DNA from: Syngnathus acus
Taxonomy: Eukaryota; Chordata; Actinopteri; Syngnathiformes; Syngnathidae
NCBI RefSeq assembly: GCF_901709675.1
Contig: NC_051103.1
Location: 6,991,501-7,055,500 of the forward strand
Reading direction: 5' to 3'
DNA length: 64,000 nucleotides
Shown: in pieces, positions 44,516-64,000 of the stretch
How positions within the stretch are numbered: the first letter of the stretch is position 1
Layout: each line of letters begins with the position of its first letter
The notes under the pieces: generated by a model
Told to the model about the DNA's origin: nothing
Seen by the model: the letters and a program-made list of their open reading frames with translations, nothing else
The model's database searches: none
Program-made: the position numbers and the translations under genes

Positions 44516-45015
44516 TCACAGCAGCCGAAGAACTGATCCAGCCTTTCAAATGGTCTTTCTCGGTTTGCAATCATTACAATTTTCATGCATGCGTTTCAAA
44601 CCTGACATTTTGTAGGCATGTCTGTCTGACACTTGAGACTGATTGTTGATGCTTTTGATTGTGGTCGTCGATTATCTGGCCGCAGTGAGCGAGGGTGACG
44701 AAAGCGACCCGTTTGACTCCTTCTTGACCTCTCCCTTTACTTCCTTTGGGGTTTCCTTCTGGGTCACTTGACACGTGGCGTGACAGCAAAGGCGTCTGAC
44801 ATTGGCTATGCACACACACGCGTGTATAATGTGCAACGTGTGTCGATGGGGAGATGTGAGCAGACGCGAGGCGAAACCGCAACTTCCTGAATGAAGACGC
44901 GCGGTAGGAGAGTTCTCGTGGGAACTGATTCAACTTTTTACCTCTGGGCCCTCTCACGTGAAGACATACACACACACAGTTTCAGTTCAACTGACTTTCG
45001 AGAAGACATTCTCAG

Positions 45016-45021
45016 AATAAA
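45016..45021 (+). terminator. Candidate poly(A) signal of the epas1-like gene
   Basis: AATAAA lies 501 bp after the stop. Its presence is compatible with the gene still being transcribed. Confidence 0.45.
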
Positions 45022-45132
45022 GTGCAGATGAATTGTAGTCATTTTTTAATTAAAATATTTTCTTGGACTAACTAACACTTAACCTTATGCAAGTTTTTTT
45101 AATTTTATTTGGGAGTAGAGTATCTGTAGAAA

Positions 45133-45200
45133 AGCCATGCAAGCAGCCTGGACTCGAACCCAAAATATCTGACTTGCGAGACAAACATGCTAAGCACCCT
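45133..45200 (-). repeat. tRNA-derived repeat remnant
   Basis: On the minus strand the piece reads GCTTAGCATG, then CTCGCAAGTC, then GGGTTCGAGTCC, resembling A-box and B-box elements of a pol III promoter. Similar pieces are widespread dispersed repeats in fish. It cannot fold as an intact tRNA. Confidence 0.5.
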
Positions 45201-46389
45201 TATTCAAAAGTATTCAAATAAATATTACTTCTACATTTTGTTTCTGCATCAAGTGGCTGTGACTTGTGGCTTTGCATGCAGAGCCTCACACTAATGAAAC
45301 AGTGTAGTATGGAAAACACTGGCGCCCTCTAGTGGACATTTGTTGTCAGTAAAAGGTAAAATGTATTGTAAAGCGATGCCTCCTACTATATTGAGACAAG
45401 TCATTTATTTTATATTAGCGCCACCGAGAAAAGTGGATCCACCGGTCAGTTGTGTATCTTCAGCCATCTAATAGAATAACTTATTTTTTCTGACCAGTTG
45501 CTAGGCAACATGTTGACTTTTTACCATTTAATGATCCCTTTAAAAGGGGTTGCCATGGAGATGCAATGCTTTTGTAGTCATAATAAAAAGGAAGGCGCAT
45601 AATATATATTATTTGAATATATTACAATCTTGTAACAATGATATTTTCCATGCAGTGTTGCAGTAATATACAATATTTAGTTTGGAAAAATATATTTTGG
45701 CCATTGAAAAATAATAAAACTAATCCAAATATTATGGACACATGATTCTTTGAGTTTCAATATATTAAACAGCAGAATAGTTTCCACCAGAGTTAAAAAA
45801 AAAATCAGCTTGTAAGCAGATTTCAAGGTGACCCTAGCAGTTGTCCAGGGCCCAGTCGCCCCCGTCGGCGTCTGTGTGTAGGCTGCATTCTGTCAGTGTA
45901 CCGAGAGCTGCCGCTTTTTTTTTTAGTCTGCATGTCAAGGTGGTAGGAAGCGGCCGTTTCCACCCTCTCCTGCTGTTTCACGTCAAAGCAGCATGTGACC
46001 ACTCACAACAACCTCCCCCCCTATTGTGGTGGGTGTTGTCGGGCTCTCAGCCAATGACACGGCCGCTGTTGCAGTCTTTGACATGCTGATAGTAAATGGG
46101 GGGGCCATGGAGATTATCTTTATTATCCCTTTATGATTTAAAATAAAGGACAGATATGACAATAGTTTCTTTTTGTTTTGTAAAGTGGACATTTATGGTG
46201 TTAGCTTAAATGACATAACATTTTTGCAGCCTTATTTTTCTGTTTTATGTTTTGGATATAAAGTGCCCAGTTAATATGGGGCTGTTCCAGCAAATCTCCA
46301 TTTCCATGGCAAACCATTTTGACTCAAACATACAGTGCAGTTTTTGCACAGATTGACTGTCTTTGTTTGTTCGCCCCAACGGTGAGTGC

Positions 46390-46430
46390 TTATCTTCCGT
46401 GCAGAGTCCACGGGTTTAAGTCCAGTCCGT
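46390..46430 (+). repeat. Second tRNA-like repeat remnant
   Basis: GTGAGTGCTTATCTTCCGTG followed by GGGTTTAAGTCC resembles the same tRNA-derived family as 45133-45200, in the opposite orientation and more degraded. Confidence 0.4.
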
Positions 46431-47461
46431 CACATACGATTTCAGTGAGCAATTTTCCTCCTATCGCTGCGTGCCGTATTAGGTCAAGCAGCACATATGT
46501 GTGAAGGAACACGCCATTGACAAGCTCTTACAAAAAGCCACTGAGACTGGAGGAGCAGTCACATCTACTTCAGATCAATTAGGTTTTTCCATTTTCCAGT
46601 TGGGCCGATTTTCTCTTGACCAATCGATGGATACACTAAACTCTGTCTAGCTTTGCTCTCTCATGTGGTTGTTTTCTGAGGGAAAATGAAAAGTTGCGGC
46701 TGTCATGGAAGGCAATGCAAGCATACAGAGTGATGAAGTGAACTTGGCGACTTGCCTAGGGATTGGGACTGGCTGGGGAAGGGGTCTTACCCACAATGCC
46801 TTGTGAGTGATAGCTGAGTTGAGCAGGTCATCAGAGAACAGCTACTCACACTCCCCCACATCCACTCCGTCCCTCCCTTCTCTCCCCGAAAGACCCTCGC
46901 TGCCCACTTCCCGACTTCTCCCAGCTGTCTCAAACCCTTCCAAGCCCCCCACCCATCACTCAAAGCACCGGTGACCTGTTGACCTCTCACACACTGGCTC
47001 GCATGCACACATTTCTTAGCCTGCCATGATCCCATATATTTTATAATATTTGCATGGATACTATGCAAATAAATGTATGTGAAAAATGCAGATAAAACAA
47101 TCAAGTTATAACGTAGAAACACCAAAAAGAATGCAGTTTCATTTGTGCCATACAGTCGGGAACGCGCACGGTCAACTGCGGTGCAAGCGGGAGCGCGCAC
47201 GTCTGTCTGGATCCTCCTCCCACCGCTGCTTCCGCGTGCGCCCCTCGGAGCCCTCCTCAGCTGGCCTTCGGCTGCCTTTTAAAGTAAACACGCCCAGTAT
47301 GTCCCTTTTCACTCGCTCGGAGGTCCAGACACGGTGAGGAGCCTTCTTGGTCTCTCTGTCTCTCTCTTGCCTCCGCCGCTGTCGTCCACAGGACCACACA
47401 TCCCGTCCTCGGGTCGTCCTCGGGTCGTCCTCGTCGCCTTTCCTCGACTCTCGCCGCGGCC

Positions 47462-53477
<6,016 letters not shown>

Positions 53478-53732
53478 ACGCGTCCCTTGCCCGTCCGTCC
53501 GCTTTCCCCCCTTCCCTCTCCTGTTAAACAGCCTTGAGAACATATCAGCGTCTTTGCATATGTCGTCGTCGTTTACCCGCCTTCACACGTAAGAAAAAGC
53601 AGACAGTCCCCATCGCCACAGAACAAACTACTGTATATTGGCGGTCCATTTGTTCACTGTAGTTTATAGGCCGCCTTGCTGTGATGAGCACTGCAGATGC
53701 CTTAATGCTGAAAAAAAGGGATTTAATATCAC

Positions 53733-53738
53733 AATAAA
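53733..53738 (+). terminator. glud1 poly(A) signal
   Basis: AATAAA lies 256 bp after the stop. Another AATAAA lies at 53946-53951. Confidence 0.6.
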
Positions 53739-53739
53739 A

Positions 53740-54938
53740 GAAATGTTATCAAGGGTCATTGGCTAAATTTCCCACCGAGTTATTTGTTTCCCCAGTTAAG
53801 TTCTGTAAAGCAGCTTTTCCTCAGGACAAGAAAGATCCTCCCCATTTGCAGTCCTTCCCCTGCTCTTATTTTAACCGTCCATCTCAATTTCAAGTTCTTT
53901 TGAAGGAAATTGTTGTTTTTTTCCCCCCTTTTTTGGGGGGAAAACAATAAAATAGCTTCAAATAATGCTTTTGAGGAGTCTTTGAGTGAATGTGGAAATA
54001 TAGTATGTAACCATTAAAAGAAATATTTGCTTACCACAATTTGGGTATAATTTTGAGGATTCACCACAAAGGATGCAGAATCATTTCTGTGATTTTTATC
54101 ATTTTAATAGTGTATTTTCTTGCAGCTTTTTCCAAAGAATATGGTAAGTCAAAAGTATGAGCTCTACAATTTGTAAAATCCTTTCAGTTTTCAGACAACC
54201 TAAAACATGAAGATGTTTAATTATGTGTAATTTAGGAGCATGATGCGGGTTTAATTTTTTTTTTGGGCAAGCCCTGCTTTAATGACACCAACCAAACTGT
54301 TCTACCTGTACAAAATGTTACAAAGGGTTGGAAGATTTACAGTACATTTCCATGGGAGGTTAGAAGTTATGGTCATCAACGGGAAATTTGGATGAAAGTA
54401 GAATTGTGTTCATAATTGTGTCTCCTTGCCCACATGCAATGGCATTACAGTACTTTAATTGCTCCATATTTTTGAACTCATACTTGAAGCATAAAAAAAA
54501 ATACCAAAAAGCACTCGTCAAATATTAACTAGTAGGAACAAACCGCAACAATCTGCCAGTAAACCACCCCAGTTAGTTGCCACAAGAGGGCGACAAAACA
54601 CTAAAGCCTAACTTTCAGCATAGCTCCTTGAAACCAAGTTTTGTGAATAATACCCTTTCTAAATTTAAGTTCCTTATTAATGAACCAACTTTCAGTTTTC
54701 TCCATTCAAATTTGAGTCACATTTACTCCCACAAATTCCTGTTAAGTTCCATGAAAAGTGTCAACTTAAATTCCTGGAATTTTGTGACCATAATAAGTGA
54801 AAGAATGAAAGTAGTGGTACAGCTTTAAGAAAGTTTGACATTCAAATCTGGGGAAAGAACATCTCGGGCAAAAGCACAAGGTAGGCCTTCTCCAACACTG
54901 TTCCATCAGCATGTGTCGCCTCCGTGGCGTTTCTTAAT
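53740..54938. other. Convergent spacer between glud1 and becn1
   Basis: This AT-rich 1.2-kb spacer lies between two convergent genes and holds the becn1 3'UTR on the minus strand. A CTCF-like core (CCACAAGAGGGCGAC) is at 54580-54594. No gene was seen. Confidence 0.55.
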
Positions 54939-57213
<2,275 letters not shown>

Positions 57214-57367
57214 CACTCACTACAAGTACAAAAATAAGATTGCAATCAGTGTCACAATGGTGAGTTTTCTGCATTAGATCGTTGCTGAATTATTCTCAAA
57301 CCCGTGCTAAAGTTAACTTGTGGCTAATGGCTACATGCTAGTTAGGTCAATAAAGATGTGTGATTAC

Positions 57368-57540
57368 CTTGAATCTATTTAAATTCATATAACACTCCTT
57401 TGGTGCAGACACAGCATAATAATTCTGACGATCACACTGTTGGAATAATAAATAAATATAGAACCAATTTGTGTGATGGTCGCGCTTCCACTTCCGTGTT
57501 GATGTTTACGTCTTCTTCTTCTTCGTTTCGTAAAAATGCT
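57368..57540 (-). other. becn1: Probable becn1 non-coding first exon and promoter edge
   Basis: On the minus strand an acceptor (TTGTAG) lies six bases before the becn1 ATG, so an upstream non-coding exon is required. A matching donor, CAAG/GTAATC, ends that exon at 57368. Upstream are an ETS-type CACTTCCG motif near 57488 and an inverted CCAAT box near 57562. The outer boundary is approximate. Confidence 0.5.
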
Positions 57541-58029
57541 GATGAAAGCAAGTGCGTCCACTATTGGTGGAATGATACAGATTCAGGAGGAAAAGCGAAA
57601 TAAAAGTGGGTCAAAATTAAGTGCAGATGGACTTTTTAGAATAATTTATTTGAAGTAGGACTGAAGTAAGTGAGGTTGTACGAAAGGAAGGGAGTATAAA
57701 GAGCTAACAACATAACATACACAAGTAGATGAAAACGGAGCGTTTGGTCTGTACGGCAATAAAGTCATTATAATACATTCATTTTACAACATTCTGATGG
57801 GAAACCACGGCGTTCACCAATCAAAGCAAACGTCGGTTCTTTGTAAGGAAAAAAATGCGGTAATAGTGAGACGGCAATGACGACATTAGCAGCAATCGAG
57901 TAGTGTTCCAAACTAGTTTACATTTGACTTATAAGTAAACGGTTTAGTCGACTGAATACAAATAATTATATATTTCTGTACATTACCCACAATAAATGCT
58001 GCACTTCTATCCTCCCACCAGGAGATGGG

Positions 58030-58126
58030 AGGCGCGAGCCCAAATGGAAAGCCGCCGTCCAACAAATAACCGAAGAAGTTCGCGGGAAAACCCAAGTCCG
58101 TGGGAGCGGAAGACTGGAAAAAGCAG
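58030..58126 (+). promoter_or_regulatory. brca1: brca1 core promoter / non-coding exon 1 with E2F-like site
   Basis: TTCGCGGGAAAA at 58079-58090 matches the E2F consensus. ETS-like GCGGAAG follows near 58106, and AAAGCAG/GTAAAA at 58126 is a good donor. An acceptor (CGCTTAG) at 58368 opens the exon that carries the brca1 ATG. Mammalian BRCA1 also has a non-coding exon 1 and is E2F-responsive. The exact start site is unknown. Confidence 0.5.
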
Positions 58127-58406
58127 GTAAAATGGTCACAAAATGTCTGTTAACTTTAAAAAGGCAACATATTCTATAATTCCTTATTGTCTTTTACTGT
58201 CATGGTGGTGTAATTTGCAATGTTTTGTATCGTTAAAGTTGTCAAGCTATCGCCACACTCTTATTTAATCAGCTGAGACGACTGACATGGGTCAAATGTG
58301 TTCTTGTTTATTGAAATGCTGCTTACATCTTGTAGAAATGTATTTAATGTTCGTTTTGTTACGCTTAGATTTAAAAGAAAAACAAAAAGAAAACAAAATC
58401 GACTTC

Positions 58407-61400
58407 ATGGCGCCACCCAAAGACCGCGAAGTCAAAAGAGGCATAGCTGTTCTGTGGGAGACTCTGCTGTGCCCCATATGGTAATTTATATTCCATCAAA
58501 CGGCATTTGTCATAAAAAATCAAAGAATTCTAAATGTTTGTATCCTTCATATATAGTTTGGATTTGTTGACTCAACCTGTTTCCACCAAGTGCGACCATC
58601 AGTTTTGCAAGTAAGAATAATTTCATATCATTTCCATTAATTAATTTAACTTAATAATGTATCTTTTCATCCTTACATTATTCAATGCCTAAATTCAAAA
58701 TTCAATGAGCTCATATAGATTAGAGCAACTGATTTTTCTTGACCGCTGTAGGTTTTGTATGCTGAAGCTATTGGAAAACACCAAGCAAAGCCGAGCCAAC
58801 TGCCCAGTGTGTAAAGAAAAGATAACCAAAAGGTTGGCCATACTCACAATGACATTTTAGATAAACTAGTCTCCTTTGCACAAAATTATTATCAACACAA
58901 AGGTCTGTGTTTAGTCCTGAATCTTTTTAACAGGGAAACATGGCTTCTAAAAGTGTCTCAAAATGTTACTTTTTCTTTCACACAGAAGCTTGCAAGAGAG
59001 TCCGGGTTTTCAGAGACTCGTGACAGGACTGCAAGACATAATCCAGGCCTATGAACACGACACTGGCACAAACTGTAAGTGCTCTACTTATTTTAGGTGA
59101 GTCAATTCAAACGGAGAGCCTTGAATAACTTTCATTTTCCCCATTCAGACTTCACTGGACTGGCCCAGGAAGGAAGGCGATCGACGTGAGTGTGATTGCA
59201 AGTCTTGCAAGTGATTCGAATTGTCACTTGTCGACTGACTACTGTTTCATTCCAAGCAGGGTCAATGATGACAAACTCGATGATGGGACACCCAACAATG
59301 TGGAGGGTGTCGTAAAGCCTCTTCCGAGTTCTCATTCATCAAGTATAGCAGGTAAAAGGCTCGGTGGTAGGCAAACGTTGGGCATGGTCACATACACTAT
59401 GATAGACCAAAATGCTTGAAATGTATGGGTCTTCTCATTCAGGAAGTGCTTTTTCTGTCTTCAGCTCTCAATGGATTTGCAAGAGTGATGGGATTCGGGG
59501 ATTCCACTCCTTTGATGACAGAAGATCAATTTCAATGCCACTCTGTTCATACGTCACAATCAATTGACTCGATTTCGGCAACAACAGTTCAAGCATCAGG
59601 ACTCGCCACTGGTGAGAAAAGACAAAAGGACCAAGTTGTTTTGGAAAATCAACCTCTCACGCAGTCCTTTGCAAAAGAACAAATAGAGGAGGAGCCTCAG
59701 ATCTTTGAGAGGAGGAAGAGGAAAAGTAAGAAGAGGGTTGCAGAGTGGCTCCTGAAGGTTCCTGCCGAGAAGAGCCTTGAGTTGGAGGAACCAGCAGAGG
59801 TTGCCCACCTTTCTGATGATTCCGACAGTGCCGCATCTGATAAGAAGGAGCAGATTGCCAAAACGGTCGAGGAACAAGTCTTTGGGTTCACCTACAGACG
59901 AAAGCAAAGAGATAAACGTAGCTCCGGTAGCAAACTGCTATCGCACACAAAAAGGCTATCCAAGAAGAAAACCATAACTAGCCTTGAAGAGAAACTTGTA
60001 GATCTGGAAGACCCTGCAACAATGGCTGTCTCAGAAGAACCAGGAAATTGTGAATCTCACAAGAAGGATCTGGACAACCCTCCAGAAAATGCTGAGATGA
60101 CAAGCTTTGGCACCTTCCAGCCTGAACGCACGCCAACAAGGCTGCGTAGCTCTTTGCAGCAGGTCGACTCCGATTTGCAGGCCAAAGCGGAGACGGAAAA
60201 TTACGCTCCGAAGAAAGACAAGCGTCGAGCCCCTCTGGAGAGAGGCAAGTCGACCCGGGCCGTCAAACCTCTCGTCCTTGTCGGAGTTCACGAGGGAGAC
60301 GACGTCACTAAGTGTTCTCTTCCGACGGAGGCGGTTCAGGTTCATATCGAGAACTACCCGAGCAGCGAGGACCAGGAAGCGGCAGTCACGATGGGCACCA
60401 GGAGATCCAAGAGACTTCACAAGTCTTCCCAGAACGTCCGGCAGCCATCTCCCAAAAAAGCTGCAACTCGCCAGCGGGCGCAAATGCAAGGGGAGGACGT
60501 TAAAGACGGCGCTATATCGGATCCTCGGGATGCAAATGCTTGCAAAAGTAACGGTTGCGTATATGCCAAAGACATCTGTGGCATTGAAAACATGGAGATC
60601 TCCCATCTGGAGACTCATGTCGAGGGTCCACCCACTGAAAACCAGGTGGGTTCGGATAGTGACCCCGCTGAGGTTCCAGGTTCTGCAAGTCTATTTGGGA
60701 CGGCTCCGGAAGATCCAGCTCCACCTTTGATTCCGAGCGCCAAGGTGGAAACGGAGGACTGCAACGACAGCGAGGTGGACACTGCCCAACTCCTAAGAAC
60801 TTTCAAGGCCACCAAAAGGAGGTCGTTCCACCTCGGCCCATCGAGTGGGAAGAAGAGTCGGAGTGAGGATGAAGAACCCGCGCACCTTACGAGATCAAGA
60901 ACCCAGCGTGCCAAACAGCAGACCACACCGAGATCAGACATCACTGGCATGTCAATTTGTAGCAATTTAATCCCCCCAACCGATTCACCCACCAAGAAAA
61001 TGGATGCCGAAGGGGTGGCCGCTCCTGTTCCTCTCGGGAGTAGCGTCAGCAGTGCCTTCAGTCAGCAAAAAGTGCCATCTCGTGAAACGGAAAGCCCTCT
61101 ACCGTCCTTCATACCTCAAGTCGTGGATTCTGGACTCCATTTTCATAAGCGCCAGGAGTTTCCAGAGAGTTCCTTTGAATCCGCCCCAAAGGAGGACCCC
61201 TGGAACCTGGCTGAGGACCCCGCTGCCATCGGAAAAGGTTCAGCAAGGACATCCCAGCATCTCTTAAACGCCGACTGCTCCTTGACTCCGGACGGCCTCT
61301 TAGACCAGCCGGGTCCCTCGAGTCACAGAACCCAGACGAGCGTCCAGTCGTCCGCCCGGAGCAACCCCATCCGCAACACGCGGAGGCGGGCCCAAAGGCT

Positions 61401-63325
61401 GCGGCACTCATTGGAGTCACTGAGCAGCTGCGATGAGGAGGTGCCCAATTTGACGCAAATATTCCAAGAGGCCACCCGCCACCCTCAGGACGACGCTGTT
61501 CAGGACGCCACTCAAGCTAACCAGCGTGAGATTGATGACGTCGCAGTGCGCTGCCAGAGTCCAGACTGCGTTACTGCCAGCCAAGCCTCCGTTGACTTGT
61601 TTGACTCTCCAAATAAGTGTAAGATGCAGTGTTTGTGTGGAATCAGTTCAATTTGAGAGAGAAGCTCACTAACCATTATTTTAATAATTCCTAAATCTAT
61701 TATTTTTTTAATAAATGAAAACAAATCTCTGACATACAAAAATGGGTCATTAACATATAATTTTCCCCATATTTGTGAATGTTATTTTCATTTTTACGAC
61801 CTCTTTGTAGCCGACCTGCCAGCAAACGATGCAAGCGTGCCTGCCGAGTTGTCGCAGTTCGGAAGCGAGGTTCTTGTCACACAGGTAAAAATATTTACAT
61901 TTCCCATTTGAATGTATTAACAGTGTCAGTCAACTTTCTCTATGTGCATAATCGTAATATCCAGCAGAGGGCAGCATACTCCTTGTCTTTAATGCAACTG
62001 TCATTTCCAGAATGACTGATGACTTTGCTTTGTTTGGGGGGAAAAAATCCCTCTCAGCAAGTTTTAAATTGCATTTTATTTACATGGGCCGCAGAGGAGA
62101 TGATGCTTGTTCTCCTCATCCATCATCCTGCATTCGCCCTTTTATCTGCTCACTGTCACGCCTCACTAAATTTTTCCTTCATATCTCACGATATTGCCTA
62201 AAACACACTTTTACTTATCTATCCCTCCACTCTACTGACAAAGTAAAGCAACAACAACAAAAAAAGCACCCGGGAAATTTTCCGACATTTGTCACACGCT
62301 TCCGCCCTCGCCAATTGACACTCAAAATTGCGCACGAGTGAACTCAAGGTTGCATTCTGAGCTTTTCTTTCTTCTTCACCACTAACTCTCGTTCACTCCA
62401 TTTTAGAGTCTCATTTTCCTCCCTTTGGTCAGCAAAAGGTGGAGATGAAGAACGAGCTGGTGAGGCTGGAGAAGTTGATGGCGCTGGTGACCGAGGTGCT
62501 CCAGGAGAAGGAGGCCAGTTCGCCTGCGTGTAAGCTGATCACACCGCTTCGAGACTTCAGTGGTAGACCTCTTCTTCTTATATCATATTTTATTTATTTT
62601 TGTGGTATTCATTAGGCTCAGACATGCAGAAATCGGGTCCACGTGACCCGGACGCAAGCGGTGATCCAGACAGGTTAGTCAGGCGGGCCCTTTCGGAATA
62701 TGAAACATTGCAGCGTGTCCAGCTTGCCTTGAACAAAATATTTTTAATATTGCATTCACACCATGTCATGCTTTGTTGAGCAGCAGACTCCAAGTGTCCC
62801 GCGAGTCGGTTATTATTCTCTACAATAATGTCATTTTGCAGGAAAGACCTCGCAGAAGGTGCAGAGGAGCCCATAAGAGAATGGCTGCTTCAGTCCGCCG
62901 TCCAGATGTGTAAGGATGTTTCTCCTTCTTACATCCCGGTGCTCATTATTATGACTCACTGAGTTTTTCCATTTTCCTGCTTAGCGCCGCCACCTTCGCC
63001 ACGCTCAGGACCGGCTGGGGAAAGCATGGCTGATTCAAATCCATCCTCCAGCAACAAGGAGAACAAGACTCCCGAGAGAAACGGCAACAGAGCTAAAATG
63101 GTGCTGGTGCCGTCTGGATTGGGGCCCGCCGAGCAGGTGCGTGTTCGTCGGTCGAGACGGCAATTATCCAGCTTAATGGCCAAAGTGGTTGCCGAGGGAC
63201 GGGCAGCGTACGCCTGTCATGCCTGTCTGTTCTGCAGGTGGCGATGCGGAGGTTTGCCAGGAAGGTGGGCGCTCGTGTGCTTTCCCAGGTGACCGCGGAA
63301 GTGACGCACGTCGTCATGTGCACAG
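58407..63325 (+). CDS. brca1: brca1 (5' part; continues beyond window)
   Basis: Thirteen coding exons are visible, about 1039 codons: 58407-58480, 58557-58610, 58752-58832, 58986-59074, 59149-59185, 59260-59351, 59465-61618, 61811-61884, 62433-62529, 62616-62673, 62842-62909, 62985-63136, 63238-63325. BRCA1 is a nuclear E3 ubiquitin ligase and homologous-recombination factor. The RING finger ([37 protein letters not shown]) matches human closely, and the 54- and 89-nt exons have human lengths. The large central exon (2154 nt; human 3426) keeps [13 protein letters not shown] (about residue 277) and [12 protein letters not shown] (about 590). Next come the PALB2-type coiled coil ([16 protein letters not shown], 886 on) and the first BRCT strand ([27 protein letters not shown]). 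Remaining BRCT exons lie to the right. Confidence 0.95.
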
Positions 63326-64000
63326 GTAGGCCTGGACACGTCAGGGCAACAATGCAACCATTTTTTCAAACGTCTTATAGCACATTTTAGCTTCAGTTTG
63401 GAATTTCACCAATTAACTTTTTATGAGTAGTCTGGAATTTAGTATATGGTACCCGCAAACCGCGCTTGGTATTTGGCTGGTCCTTTGGATTGATTTAATA
63501 ACTTGCTTTACCAGAGCAATTCAAGCAAGCTTTCGAGTTTGCGGGGGAAAGAACATTTTCATTCTGCAACAGCACTTTGCTGTTTTGCACGGCTCCTTAA
63601 CGCGAGTCTCTCAGAGATAAGCCCCCGACCTCATTCTCTTGCTCGTTGTTAATTACCATTCCTGATAGATTATTTTTAATTCTCCATTTCCAAAGCGGCA
63701 CTTTTCAACAAGGCCTTTTAACAGGCGGTCGTTTCCTTGGCAACCAAGTAACGGGGAGCCCTTGCCCTTCCGATCCGTGCTGGTTTTAAGCTTTGGGAGG
63801 AAGGGAAGGCCTGCCAAAGACATAAATATTCTTCATTGATGAGTAATAACAATGCCGGATCTGTTCTCGATGTTCACTGTCACGCTTGACGAATCTTTTC
63901 CCTTTGAGCGCCATAGCAAATCCAAAAGCATAACAATCAATGATACAACAAGTGTTATGTAATAAGATGTTGTAAATACTCTCATAAAATCAATTTGTCT
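63326..64000 (+). other. brca1 intron within BRCT1, to window end
   Basis: After the donor at 63326 the expected next BRCT exon (family motif around the KYFLGIA segment) was not found before the window ends. The 675 bp shows no coding signal or recognised repeat. Confidence 0.6.

Larger units (their letters stand above)
44516..47461. other. Intergenic: epas1-like gene to glud1
   Basis: No further coding exons were found. In particular, nothing resembling HIF LxxLAP degradation motifs or the C-terminal transactivation domain appears in the three forward frames. The region holds two tRNA-like repeat remnants (45133-45200 and 46390-46430), a CTCF-like core (45322) and, from about 47160, a GC-richer promoter and 5'UTR for glud1. 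Confidence 0.55.

Noticed and set aside
45133-45200. A functional tRNA gene on the minus strand
   Set aside because: B-box and A-box-like words exist, but no cloverleaf acceptor or anticodon stem pairs, so it is listed only as a repeat remnant.
58287-58406. In-frame upstream ATG extending brca1 by 40 codons
   Set aside because: A splice acceptor at 58368 interrupts it, so the extension would be intronic. ATG 58407 matches the short N-terminus before the RING finger.
60031-60618. 195-codon minus-strand ORF inside the brca1 large exon
   Set aside because: It is an antisense shadow. The plus frame is open for over 2.1 kb and has BRCA1 motifs.
61809-61884. Reading brca1 exon 9 in the Arg/Lys-rich frame
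   Set aside because: That frame has no BRCA1 similarity. The frame giving FGSEVLVTQ joined to QKVEMKNEL matches the family's coiled-coil junction and needs only the acceptor at 62432.

Overview
The window looks like genomic DNA from a teleost fish with a compact genome, probably a percomorph. Genes have many short exons with GT-AG introns, often only 60-150 bp, and CA/GT microsatellites are abundant. Every recognisable gene is a vertebrate ortholog. Ten protein-coding genes can be read, and together they cover most of the 64 kb. Exon boundaries were set by hand from reading frame, splice signals and family alignment from memory. No transcript data were available.

Left block, matching human 2p21 order: the first coding exon of cox7a2l (minus, 158-226, running off the left edge), kcng3 (minus, 1947-3955), mta3 (plus, 5214-13929), ppm1b (plus, 20411-22484), a SIX3-type homeobox gene that best fits six7 (plus, 27671-28876), prkce (plus, 30669-41063) and a short HIF-2alpha/epas1-like gene (plus, 42401-44515). 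In mammals these lie in the same order but are spread over several megabases with many genes between them. Here the block is under 45 kb, as expected for one strongly fractionated copy after the teleost genome duplication.

Right block: glud1 (plus, 47462-53477; human 10q23), becn1 (minus, 54939-57213) and brca1 (plus, from 58407 and running off the right edge; both human 17q21). becn1 and brca1 are head to head across about 1.2 kb, which holds a non-coding first exon for becn1, a probable one for brca1, and an E2F-like site on the brca1 side.

The most unusual item is the epas1-like gene. It keeps the HIF-2alpha exon pattern through bHLH, PAS-A and PAS-B in an intact 342-codon frame, then stops in the exon homologous to EPAS1 exon 9. 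The oxygen-dependent degradation domain and both transactivation domains are missing, so it resembles a genome-encoded, IPAS-like inhibitory HIF. Other points of interest are a conserved-looking intron read-through isoform of mta3, a 680-bp AT-rich foldback element with CTCF-like motifs in its arms, scattered CTCF-like core motifs, an in-frame 60-nt intron inside the prkce C1B domain, and a cluster of GGATTA sites upstream of the six gene.

Gene-free stretches contain UTRs, microsatellites, tRNA-derived repeat remnants and candidate regulatory islands. No rRNA, intact tRNA, CRISPR array or autonomous transposon was seen.
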